From: a virus
IMG/VR virus record: IMGVR_UViG_3300025728_000008
Location: 95,413-159,412 of that record
DNA length: 64,000 nt
Reading direction: 5' to 3' (one strand)
The translations under genes were made by a program, and so were the position numbers. Each line of letters starts with the position of its first letter. Position 1 is the first letter of the stretch. Of the stretch, positions 28,517 through 35,108 are shown in pieces. Under the pieces are notes generated by a model. The model saw nothing but the letters and a program-made list of their open reading frames with translations, did no database searches and had not been told where the DNA came from.

Positions 28517-29467
28517 ATGGCTATTTCAGTAAGACAAAAATTGGTGGATTCTAGTAAGTATGGTTTAAAGTGTCCAAACGCTATGACAGCTCAATACATT
28601 ACAATTCACAATACTTACAATGATGCAAGTGCAAACAATGAGGTGCAGTACATGATTACAAACAGTAATGCTACTTCATTCCACTTTGCAGTTGATGATT
28701 TCGAGGTTGTTCAAGGTATCCCTACAAACCGTAATGCTTGGCATTGTGGAGATGGGAATGGTAACGGTAACATGAAATCTATCGGAGTTGAAATCTGTTA
28801 CTCATTAAGTGGTGGAGACAGATATAAAAAAGCGGAAGCATTAGCTGTAAAGTTTACTGCTCAACTTTTAAAAGAGCGTGGATGGGGAATTGACCGTGTT
28901 AAAAAACACCAAGATTGGTCTGGTAAATATTGTCCACACCGTATCTTAGCAGAAGGACGTTGGCAGTCATTCCTTAATGCTGTTCAAACAGAATTAAACG
29001 GTGGAGGTTCTACTAACCCACCAACTAGTTCTACAGGTGTTGTTAAAGTCGTTACAACAGGTTTGAATCTACGTACACAACCAAGTGCAAGTGCTCCAAT
29101 CATCCGTCAATTAGGTTTAAATGAAACATACCAGTTCTGGGCAGTTTCTAATGGATGGTACAACTTAGGTGGAGACCAATGGGCTTATGGAGACAATGGT
29201 AATTACTTACAAGTTGTTAGTGGCGGAAGTTCTGTAGCTCCTGCTCCAGAGCCAAAACCAGAGCCAAAACCAATCACAGGTACAGCGTATATCACAGGAT
29301 ATAACGTAAACCTTCGTAAAGGTGCAGGAACAGGTTACTCTGTAATCCGTCAATTAAATGCACCAGAATCATATAAAGTATGGGCATTAGTAAATGGATG
29401 GTTAAATCTTGGTGGAGACCAATGGATTAAAAATGACTCTTCATTTGTTCGTTTCGTACAAGACTAA
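28517..29467 (+). CDS. Endolysin: N-acetylmuramoyl-L-alanine amidase with two SH3b domains
   Basis: This 316-residue lysin cuts the bond between MurNAc and L-alanine in peptidoglycan. Residues 1-160 form an Amidase_2 domain with zinc ligands H31 (IHNTYN), H131 (HQDW) and C139 (KYCPHR) and the catalytic E92 (GVEICYS). It closely follows the PlyG/PlyL catalytic domain of B. anthracis phages and prophages as I remember it, which points to a B. cereus-group host. Two SH3b wall-binding domains (about 174-228 and 253-316) are joined by a Pro/Glu/Lys linker. PlyG itself has a different binding domain, so this is a distinct combination. No signal peptide, so export needs a holin. Confidence 0.95.
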   Translation: MAISVRQKLVDSSKYGLKCPNAMTAQYITIHNTYNDASANNEVQYMITNSNATSFHFAVDDFEVVQGIPTNRNAWHCGDGNGNGNMKSIGVEICYSLSGGDRYKKAEALAVKFTAQLLKERGWGIDRVKKHQDWSGKYCPHRILAEGRWQSFLNAVQTELNGGGSTNPPTSSTGVVKVVTTGLNLRTQPSASAPIIRQLGLNETYQFWAVSNGWYNLGGDQWAYGDNGNYLQVVSGGSSVAPAPEPKPEPKPITGTAYITGYNVNLRKGAGTGYSVIRQLNAPESYKVWALVNGWLNLGGDQWIKNDSSFVRFVQD

Positions 29468-29536
29468 TATAGTCACAGAATTACAAGGGCTTGAATTAAA
29501 AGGGGTTGCATAAAAAGATAGGGGAGGAAGTCGATT

Positions 29537-29857
29537 ATGGATTTCTTACAAATTTTCACGGATGCAGGATTGTTAACAGCTCTCTCAACCCTTCTCGGTT
29601 CTGGTATTACATATTTTGTAACAAAGAATACTAACAAGAAAGAACTGGCAATTAATGACAGAATGCAACTCTCTAAAGACCAATACCAATTAATTGCAGA
29701 ATTACGTCAGATGATGCAAGAGCAAAGAGAAGAGATTGAAAACTTGCGAGATGAGATTAAACAACTACAAGCTGTTAACTTAAATCTAACATTGGAAAAC
29801 AAACACTTGCAAGAGAAAATTACTGAACTAAACCAACGTTTAGACGGTAAATTTTAA
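29537..29857 (+). CDS. Holin-like membrane protein with coiled coil
   Basis: This 106-residue protein has one N-terminal membrane segment (about residues 8-28, DAGLLTALSTLLGSGITYFV) and then a long charged coiled-coil to the end. The topology resembles BhlA-type holin-like proteins of Bacillus phages. A strong GGGGAGG ribosome binding site precedes it. It lies between the endolysin and an LLH-type holin, so it could be a holin, an antiholin or a lysis regulator. Confidence 0.6.
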   Translation: MDFLQIFTDAGLLTALSTLLGSGITYFVTKNTNKKELAINDRMQLSKDQYQLIAELRQMMQEQREEIENLRDEIKQLQAVNLNLTLENKHLQEKITELNQRLDGKF

Positions 29858-29870
29858 TTAATTAAATTAT

Positions 29871-29904
29871 ACCATGCTTGTTGATAAATGTCAATGAGCA
29901 TGGT
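29871..29904 (+). promoter_or_regulatory. Stem-loop between holin-like genes
   Basis: ACCATGCT (29871-29878) pairs with AGCATGGT (29897-29904), with an inner TTGA/TCAA stem. No T-run follows, so this is probably an mRNA structure controlling the holin gene, not a terminator. Confidence 0.5.
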
Positions 29905-29925
29905 CAATTCAAAGGAGAATGACAG

Positions 29926-30261
29926 ATGGAAAATATCCAAGTAGAACTAGTAAATCTTGCTGTTGCAATTTTGACAGCATTAGTAGGTTTAGCAACAAAA
30001 TCAGTTATGAGTTTCTTAAAGAAAAAAGGAATCGTTGCACAAGTTCAAAATAACAAAGAAGTAGTTTCTATTGTAGTTAAAGCAGTTGAACAGATGTATG
30101 GACAACTTAAAGGTGAAGAAAAGCTTAACATGGCTAAGATGGAAATCATCAAGTTAATGCAACAAAAGAAAATCAAAATGACAGAAGCAGAAATTGATTT
30201 AATGATTGAAGCTATGGTTAAAGAAATGAAAGACCAAGCTAACTCAGAATTAAAAAAATAA
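29926..30261 (+). CDS. Holin, LLH family
   Basis: This 111-residue protein has a single N-terminal membrane segment (about residues 5-27, VELVNLAVAILTALVGLATKSV) and a basic helical tail ending in SELKK. The pattern fits the phage LL-H holin family (PF09682). It would form the membrane lesion that releases or triggers the endolysin. AAAGGAG precedes ATG 29926. With the coiled-coil membrane protein before it, the phage has two candidate holin components. Confidence 0.75.
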   Translation: MENIQVELVNLAVAILTALVGLATKSVMSFLKKKGIVAQVQNNKEVVSIVVKAVEQMYGQLKGEEKLNMAKMEIIKLMQQKKIKMTEAEIDLMIEAMVKEMKDQANSELKK

Positions 30262-30283
30262 ACAAATAGAAGGATGATGTTGC

Positions 30284-30463
30284 ATGTTTACAGTCGGTCA
30301 AACAGTTATTGTTAATCAAGGTGGAATTACCTATACAGGAAAGATTCTTAAAGTTTATGAATCTTCTCAGAAGTTGTTATTACTTTTAAATGACAACGGG
30401 CAAATGGTCGTGCCTATGCAGTATTGTACTCCTATGAAAAATAGAATCTCAGAAAGAGACTAA
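30284..30463 (+). CDS. Small SH3-like protein of unknown function
   Basis: This 59-residue frame starts at ATG 30284 with AAGGA 9 nt upstream. It reads as a small beta-barrel: VGQTVIVNQGGITYTGKILK, then SSQKLLLLLNDNGQMVVPM. It lies between the holin and Ig-like genes with a short gap to the next start. An upstream ATG (30274) is in another frame and stops quickly. The function is unknown. Confidence 0.65.
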   Translation: MFTVGQTVIVNQGGITYTGKILKVYESSQKLLLLLNDNGQMVVPMQYCTPMKNRISERD

Positions 30464-30476
30464 GAGGTGAAATTAA

Positions 30477-31151
30477 ATGGCAAACTTTATCAATATTATA
30501 TTAGATACAACTGCACCAAGTAATCCATATGTCAACATCAATGGAGGTGCTACGTTTACTAATACAGAATTAGTTACAATTGCTATTGGAACTACAGATG
30601 AGGATACTACAGGTTATCAGATTAAAATCTGGGGAACAGTTGATGGAGCATATGACACAAATATCCAGACTACAGAAGGTGCATCTCAATGGATTTCATA
30701 CGCTGATTCCAAACAGATTAAACTTTCTAGTGGTGATGGAAGTAAACAAGTTTCTATTAAAGTCAGAGATGATGTTTACAATGAATCTAGCGTTGCACAA
30801 GACAATATCAATTTAAGCACTACAATTCCTACAGTTAATGTTGGAGCACCAGATACAAGCAAAATTTCTAAGAAAGCACAAAAGAATGTTGCATCATTTA
30901 CATTCTCATGTCCAGAAGCATTTGAAGAGTACAAGGTTAAAGTTGTTACTTCTACAGGAGCAGTTGAAAGTTCTGGAACATTAATTGCAACAGCTAACGG
31001 AAGTTCAAACACATCTGGTAATGCAGGTGGATACAATGCACCAATCACTGTAACAATTACTGGTACAGATTTAGAATTAGCATCTAGCGGTGACGGTTCT
31101 AAAATCATCAAAGTATTCGTTAAGAATAGTGCAGGAACATGGTCTGTATAA
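30477..31151 (+). CDS. Ig-like domain surface protein
   Basis: This 224-residue protein has two Ig-like beta domains, residues 1-110 (opening IILDTTAPSNPYVNINGGATF) and 115-224 (ending KVFVKNSAGTWSV). It has no signal peptide or membrane segment. Proteins like this decorate phage capsids or tails and bind carbohydrates weakly. The opening LDTTAP also occurs in the next gene, which suggests gene duplication. It is followed by a clear terminator. Confidence 0.6.
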   Translation: MANFINIILDTTAPSNPYVNINGGATFTNTELVTIAIGTTDEDTTGYQIKIWGTVDGAYDTNIQTTEGASQWISYADSKQIKLSSGDGSKQVSIKVRDDVYNESSVAQDNINLSTTIPTVNVGAPDTSKISKKAQKNVASFTFSCPEAFEEYKVKVVTSTGAVESSGTLIATANGSSNTSGNAGGYNAPITVTITGTDLELASSGDGSKIIKVFVKNSAGTWSV

Positions 31152-31154
31152 TTT

Positions 31155-31182
31155 AGGGGTTGCTTATGCAACCTCTCTTTTT
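31155..31182 (+). terminator. Intrinsic terminator between Ig-like genes
   Basis: AGGGGTTGC (31155-31163) pairs with GCAACCTCT (31168-31176) with one G-U pair and a 4-nt loop, followed by CTTTTT. Confidence 0.8.
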
Positions 31183-31201
31183 AGATAAAAGGGGGATTAA
31201 G

Positions 31202-31654
31202 ATGAATTTTATCATTCTAGAATTAGATACAACAGCTCCAACTATTGAAATTTATGCACCTGCATATACCGTAAGAGAAGCAAGTGTTGAGGTTACAATT
31301 GAAGCAGATGAAGAAATAGGAACACCTAATGAGATTTATGTGATTGATGAAAGCGGAACAAGACATGATTATACTTTTAGTAGAGCAGGAAATTATTTGA
31401 CGGGCATTCTAGATTTCAATGGATTCCCTTTAGGACTAGCCAGACTATTTGTTCGTGTTACGGATACGGTTAATAATGTTTCAGAATTGTATGAGAAAAC
31501 TATTACTGTGAGAGAATCATTAACTATACTAAAACCAGTTATATCTGATTACATAGCAAATATACAAACAACAGATATAAAACGGAAAACAGAAATAATT
31601 GACAAGGATAGACAAATTGCTATTTCAAATGGTAAGAGTCGAATTAAGGAGTGA
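31202..31654 (+). CDS. Ig-like domain protein, second copy
   Basis: This 150-residue protein starts at ATG 31202 after AAGGGGG; the frame is open further upstream, but those codons lie in the terminator. It opens with LELDTTAPTIEIYAPAYTV, a single Ig-like domain similar to the preceding protein, and ends with a basic helical tail. It probably decorates the virion or supports the lectin-like protein downstream. The end overlaps the next gene's ribosome binding site. Confidence 0.55.
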   Translation: MNFIILELDTTAPTIEIYAPAYTVREASVEVTIEADEEIGTPNEIYVIDESGTRHDYTFSRAGNYLTGILDFNGFPLGLARLFVRVTDTVNNVSELYEKTITVRESLTILKPVISDYIANIQTTDIKRKTEIIDKDRQIAISNGKSRIKE

Positions 31655-31659
31655 GTAAT

Positions 31660-31944
31660 ATGAATATATATCAATATGGTGATACAGTTAGATTTGAATG
31701 TGTGTTCTATAATTTTGAAGGTGAAAAAATAGACCCACAACTAATTAAGGTAGTTATTTATGACCAAAAATATAAACAATTAAAAGAAGAAGTTTTAACG
31801 TCAGTTAACAAGAAATCAGTTGGGGAATATTTTTATGATTATACAACACCTAAAAAAGAACAGAAACTTTATTATGAATGGTATGGAGAAATTGATGGCA
31901 CACCATCTCTTCGTAGAGGTTCATTCATGACGAAATTTATTTAG
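31660..31944 (+). CDS. Small beta-sandwich protein
   Basis: This 94-residue protein starts at ATG 31660, since AAGGAG (31646-31651) overlaps the alternative GTG 31651. It forms a single predicted beta-sandwich: YGDTVRFECVFYNFEG, then KVVIYDQKYK, then QKLYYEWYGEIDGTPSLRRG. It resembles Ig- or transthyretin-like modules next to fibre genes. It is presumably part of the same surface-decoration cluster. Confidence 0.5.
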   Translation: MNIYQYGDTVRFECVFYNFEGEKIDPQLIKVVIYDQKYKQLKEEVLTSVNKKSVGEYFYDYTTPKKEQKLYYEWYGEIDGTPSLRRGSFMTKFI

Positions 31945-31958
31945 AGAGGTGTTAGTTT

Positions 31959-32918
31959 ATGGGTATAGTAACAAATGGATTGATTGCATATTGGAATGCT
32001 CAACAAGGTATATCTGGTACTACATGGAATAATATTGCTCCTGCAAATGAAGGTAAATTTGCTTTAACATTAGCTAATACAACAGTTGAAAGTGATAGGG
32101 TTTTATTTAAAGGATTAACTACCAGTAGAGCTTTATCATCTGAAAATGTGGCAGGGATAACATCTCATACTGTTGAAATGTTTATAAGTGCAGATGCTTT
32201 ATATGAATTTGCAGGTGGAGTCCCTTTTTATGCTATTACTACTATGAGTAATCGTGGCGGATTTATTTTAAATACAACCAAGGACATTAACAGGTTAGAA
32301 TATAGCGACACTAGTGGAAGCACTTTTGCAATAACACCAAATAATTCTATTGTTAAAGGTTCAATTGTTCAAATAATTGCTATAGTTGATGCATTAGATT
32401 TAAGTGTTACTTTAGGTGTAAATGGTTCAATATTAACTAGAACAACAACTACTTTTTCAAGTTTGCCAAAATTAGTAGGATTAATTACATTGGGGGTAAG
32501 AAAATATAACACTAGTTATTTTGACCCATTTAAAGGTTATATTTATTCTACTAAAATATATAATAGAGTTCTTACACCAGAAGAGATAACACAAAATTAT
32601 AATAATGGTATAAATGTTGGTCTTGTAAGTAAGCCTACTGCAAATATTATTTCTGTAAGCAAACCAAAAATAAGCAGAATATCTGGACAGGATAGAACAT
32701 ATATTACTTTTAAGTTCGATAAAGATGTTCAAGCGTATAAAGTGATGGTTGGTGGGGTAGATTATAACACTGGATTATTAGCGGATTCTGGTGGAGCTAA
32801 GACAGCAAACACAGAAATCGTTGCAGAGATTGATTATTCAGAGCTGTCAATAGAAGGCTCAAATCGTATAACAATCTATGGTCAAAGTACGGATGGAACT
32901 TGGAGTACAAAAGATTAA
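31959..32918 (+). CDS. LamG/concanavalin-like lectin protein with Ig-like C-terminus
   Basis: This 319-residue protein opens with the LamG/ConA-like lectin pattern (GLIAYWNAQQGISGTTWNNIAP) and closes the fold near residues 190-210 (FKGYIYSTKIYNRVLTPEEI). The C-terminal part (about 220-319) is Ig-like and resembles the other proteins of this cluster. LamG-type domains bind sugars, so it may bind host polysaccharide or exosporium. AGAGGTG precedes ATG 31959. Confidence 0.7.
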   Translation: MGIVTNGLIAYWNAQQGISGTTWNNIAPANEGKFALTLANTTVESDRVLFKGLTTSRALSSENVAGITSHTVEMFISADALYEFAGGVPFYAITTMSNRGGFILNTTKDINRLEYSDTSGSTFAITPNNSIVKGSIVQIIAIVDALDLSVTLGVNGSILTRTTTTFSSLPKLVGLITLGVRKYNTSYFDPFKGYIYSTKIYNRVLTPEEITQNYNNGINVGLVSKPTANIISVSKPKISRISGQDRTYITFKFDKDVQAYKVMVGGVDYNTGLLADSGGAKTANTEIVAEIDYSELSIEGSNRITIYGQSTDGTWSTKD

Positions 32919-32926
32919 TTTTTGTG

Positions 32927-32955
32927 TTGACAAGCAATCTCTCCTAATATACAAT
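32927..32955 (+). promoter_or_regulatory. Sigma-A promoter before winged-helix gene
   Basis: TTGACA (32927-32932), a 17-nt spacer and TACAAT (32950-32955) form a good promoter. It lacks the TAATGA spacer of the repeated family. Confidence 0.75.
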
Positions 32956-32972
32956 CAAAAATGTAAGACATA

Positions 32973-33010
32973 TGCACGACTTGTAAGAGTGAGATTTTAT
33001 AAGTTGTGCA
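32973..33010 (+). promoter_or_regulatory. Long leader stem-loop
   Basis: A 14-bp RNA stem (32973-32986 with 32997-33010, with two G-U pairs) and a 10-nt loop lies in the leader between the promoter and the start codon at 33041. There is no T-run after it, so it may stabilise the message or be a protein-binding site. Confidence 0.65.
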
Positions 33011-33040
33011 AAATATATAATGGTTGAAGGAGAGATTAAT

Positions 33041-33544
33041 GTGAATATTAATCAAGAGAAAGAGTATATCCAAAATAAAATGAAGAACATCCTAGATGAG
33101 CAAGCTAGATTAATTGACTTGCATTCTGGATTAAGAGAGTCATTGAATACGTTGACTCAACTAGAAGAACGTGGAGTAACAGAAATCACATTAAGTGAAT
33201 ATGTTGCATTTGCTAAATCAGTATTAGGTGAAGAGATTAAACAAGAGGAACAACAAAAGATGCAATTGGAAGAACAACCAAAATCAAAATATCCAATTAA
33301 CAATCTTCGTAATCATATGGGTTTAAAACAACCAATCGTAACAGAAGCAATTGTTGAAGTTTTAAAGTCTAAAAAGACTCCAGTTCATTTAAATGAATTG
33401 TATGCAGAAACAAACCAATTATTACATGGACAAATTAGTAGCCCTAAAAATTTCCAGAATAATCATTTGCAGAGAGCAATGAAAGCAACACATATGATTA
33501 AACGTGGAAGAACAAAAGGCTATTATCAATATAACGGAAAATAA
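33041..33544 (+). CDS. Winged-helix protein, possible regulator
   Basis: This 167-residue protein starts at GTG 33041, 6 nt after AAGGAGAG; the in-frame ATG 33020 has no ribosome binding site. Residues 1-85 are a coiled-coil (EKEYIQNKMKN, EEQQKMQLEE). Residues 95-167 resemble a winged helix (PIVTEAIVEVLKSKKTPVHL, then HLQRAMKATHMIKRGRTKG). It has its own promoter and leader hairpin at the very end of the late block, right before the convergent terminator. It may regulate phage or host transcription. Confidence 0.5.
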   Translation: MNINQEKEYIQNKMKNILDEQARLIDLHSGLRESLNTLTQLEERGVTEITLSEYVAFAKSVLGEEIKQEEQQKMQLEEQPKSKYPINNLRNHMGLKQPIVTEAIVEVLKSKKTPVHLNELYAETNQLLHGQISSPKNFQNNHLQRAMKATHMIKRGRTKGYYQYNGK

Positions 33545-33587
33545 TCTGGATAAAAGACGAGTTTTATACAGCAAAACACATCATTAA

Positions 33588-33613
33588 AAAATCCCCTTTA
33601 GTAAGGGGATTTT
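33588..33613. terminator. Bidirectional terminator between convergent gene blocks
   Basis: AAAATCCCCTT (33588-33598) pairs with AAGGGGATTTT (33603-33613) around a 4-nt loop, with A-run and T-run flanks that make it work both ways. It ends the rightward late genes and the leftward early genes. Confidence 0.9.
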
Positions 33614-33620
33614 CTTTGTT

Positions 33621-34169
33621 TTATTCTTTGTGGAAATTATCTAGTGTAACCTCGATTTTTATGTCAAATTCTGTCTTTTTATTTGCTAAATTAAATTCTT
33701 CTTTGAAATCTTTTAATTGTTGTTCTTTTACTTTATCAACAGCCATTCGCACCATTCCCTTTTTAATTAATTTTTGTTTTTCTTCTTCATCTAACTGCAT
33801 AAAGTTTCTGCATAGACTTTCTTCATACCAACTTCTTCCAAAAATTTCTTCGACTTCATCTGTTAATTTTACTTCTCTTTCTTTTCCATATACATTGACT
33901 TTTGCTACAGCATTGATTTTTAACATTATACGCCATCCACTTCTACTAGGTTGATATCGACTCGCTGTTGTATCTTCATAATAATCACTATACAACGAAT
34001 ATGTACCTTTAATACTTACATTGGTAGTTGGTTTTTTATTTTCTTCTTCTTTCTTTTTTAAGTATTCTTCACTTGTAAGATATTCAACAACTTCTTTTTC
34101 AATTTCTTTTTCAGACTTTCCGTTTTGTTCTTTTACAAATACTCTCATTAATCTCTCCCAAATATTCAT
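33621..34169 (-). CDS. Unknown charged protein
   Basis: This 182-residue protein is strongly charged: about 15% Lys and 18% Glu by eye. Residues 1-45 are helical; the middle (about 50-95) is beta-like with YSLYSDYYEDTTAS; and the C-terminus is helical. I do not recognise a family. It is the last gene of the leftward operon starting at the promoter at 34740-34768, and follows the RuvC-like gene by 3 nt, so it may work with that nuclease. Confidence 0.5.
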   Translation of the reverse strand: MNIWERLMRVFVKEQNGKSEKEIEKEVVEYLTSEEYLKKKEEENKKPTTNVSIKGTYSLYSDYYEDTTASRYQPSRSGWRIMLKINAVAKVNVYGKEREVKLTDEVEEIFGRSWYEESLCRNFMQLDEEEKQKLIKKGMVRMAVDKVKEQQLKDFKEEFNLANKKTEFDIKIEVTLDNFHKE

Positions 34170-34172
34170 AAA

Positions 34173-34724
34173 TCATCCCTCTTTCTTTTTTGTTTTGCGT
34201 TTCTTCTTGACTGGTAAAGGTGGCTTAACCCAATCAATTAATCCATTCTTAATCAAATATGTAATTGCTACTGCTGTGGCATCTGACTCATCCTCATTCG
34301 CAAATTCGATATAAGGGTAGGCTTCCATTATTACTTTAGCTAAGTCATCCTTGCTTGCATCTCCATGCCATATGTGTGCTTTAACTTCCTTAGGTGGATA
34401 TAGCTCTTGTGGCTTATTCCAAATCATACATTGTATAACTCCTGTCGCTTTAGCAATCGTTTGTGTTTCCATGTTGAAGCGACTGAACATTCTTTCAATT
34501 CCTGCACATGCAGGTGGATATTGTTTATATATTTCTTTAAACCATTCTGTAATCTTTTTAAGTTTCAAGGAATTTTTATCTAATCCTTTATACTGTCTTG
34601 TTGCATAAATCTTTTCAGTGCTGAAACTTCCTATGTACACAAACTTGTGTTCATCTAAATCATAAATTGCAAGACCTGTATTCTTCATTGAGATATCAAG
34701 TCCGTAAAGATAGCGCTTTGTCAT
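34173..34724 (-). CDS. RuvC-like Holliday junction resolvase
   Basis: This 183-residue nuclease has the RNase H fold of the RuvC family. The metal-binding acids are D10 (YLYGLDIS), E77 (CAGIERMF) and D145/D148 (NEDESDATAVA), with a basic C-terminal tail (KKKRKTKKK). The protein would cut four-way junctions formed during phage recombination, and may prepare concatemers for packaging. The -10 box of its promoter lies only 15 nt before the ATG, so the leader is extremely short. Confidence 0.8.
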   Translation of the reverse strand: MTKRYLYGLDISMKNTGLAIYDLDEHKFVYIGSFSTEKIYATRQYKGLDKNSLKLKKITEWFKEIYKQYPPACAGIERMFSRFNMETQTIAKATGVIQCMIWNKPQELYPPKEVKAHIWHGDASKDDLAKVIMEAYPYIEFANEDESDATAVAITYLIKNGLIDWVKPPLPVKKKRKTKKKEG

Positions 34725-34739
34725 CTTAACTCTTCCTTT

Positions 34740-34768
34740 ATTATATCATTAGTTTTTACTTTTGTCAA
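34740..34768 (-). promoter_or_regulatory. Consensus phage promoter for RuvC-like operon
   Basis: On the minus strand, TTGACA (34768-34763), a 17-nt spacer ending TAATGA and TATAAT (34745-34740). The predicted transcript starts near 34733, inside the ribosome binding site, so the leader is only about 9-10 nt. Confidence 0.92.
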
Positions 34769-34773
34769 CAGAA

Positions 34774-34798
34774 AAAGGAATCAAAATTTGATTCCTTT
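34774..34798 (-). terminator. Terminator after zinc-binding protein gene
   Basis: AAAGGAATC and its complement form a stem (34774-34785 with 34787-34798, with the central bases forming the loop), followed on the minus strand by TTTTTCTG. It contains the stop codon of the gene before it and is followed within 6 nt by a -35 box. Confidence 0.8.
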
Positions 34799-35003
34799 AC
34801 TCATTTTCTTTCATTTCGTTATAACATTTATAATGGTAAACCTTATCATCTTCTTCTACAAATAATTCATCTTCATATACTACAATCCCACACTTCGGGC
34901 ATTTACCTAGACCTTTCTTCTTTACAAATGTGAAAGGCTTACCACTCTGTGTTTTCCATTCATCGTATCCTGCATTTTCTAATTCTCGCTCAAAGTAATT
35001 CAC
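34797..35003 (-). CDS. Small zinc-binding protein
   Basis: This 68-residue protein has a zinc-ribbon or LIM-like set of ligands, CPKCG near residue 34 and HYKC near residue 59. The start is set at GTG 35003, 9 nt after AAGGAG; upstream TTG and ATG codons in the same frame overlap the ribosome binding site. It is transcribed alone from a promoter at 35072-35100 and ended by a terminator. It may bind nucleic acid or modify an RNA polymerase or DNA polymerase partner. Confidence 0.6.
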   Translation of the reverse strand: MNYFERELENAGYDEWKTQSGKPFTFVKKKGLGKCPKCGIVVYEDELFVEEDDKVYHYKCYNEMKENE

Positions 35004-35042
35004 TCTAGACATCTCCTTCAACTCATATTTCTTCCTAAAGAA

Positions 35043-35069
35043 AAATAGGTAGCATAAAACTACCTATTT
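35043..35069 (-). terminator. Terminator of polymerase gene, placed at next transcript's 5' end
   Basis: AAATAGGTAG (35043-35052) pairs with CTACCTATTT (35060-35069), and the minus strand continues TTTTTCTTT. It lies after a promoter, so the transcript of the zinc protein gene would begin inside this hairpin. Confidence 0.75.
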
Positions 35070-35071
35070 CA

Positions 35072-35100
35072 AGTATACCATAATCATTTGTGCTTGTCAA
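35072..35100 (-). promoter_or_regulatory. Promoter for small zinc-binding protein
   Basis: On the minus strand, TTGACA (35100-35095), a 17-nt spacer and TATACT (35077-35072). The spacer ends TTATGG instead of TAATGA, making it a diverged member of the family. Confidence 0.8.
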
Positions 35101-35108
35101 ATTACCTG

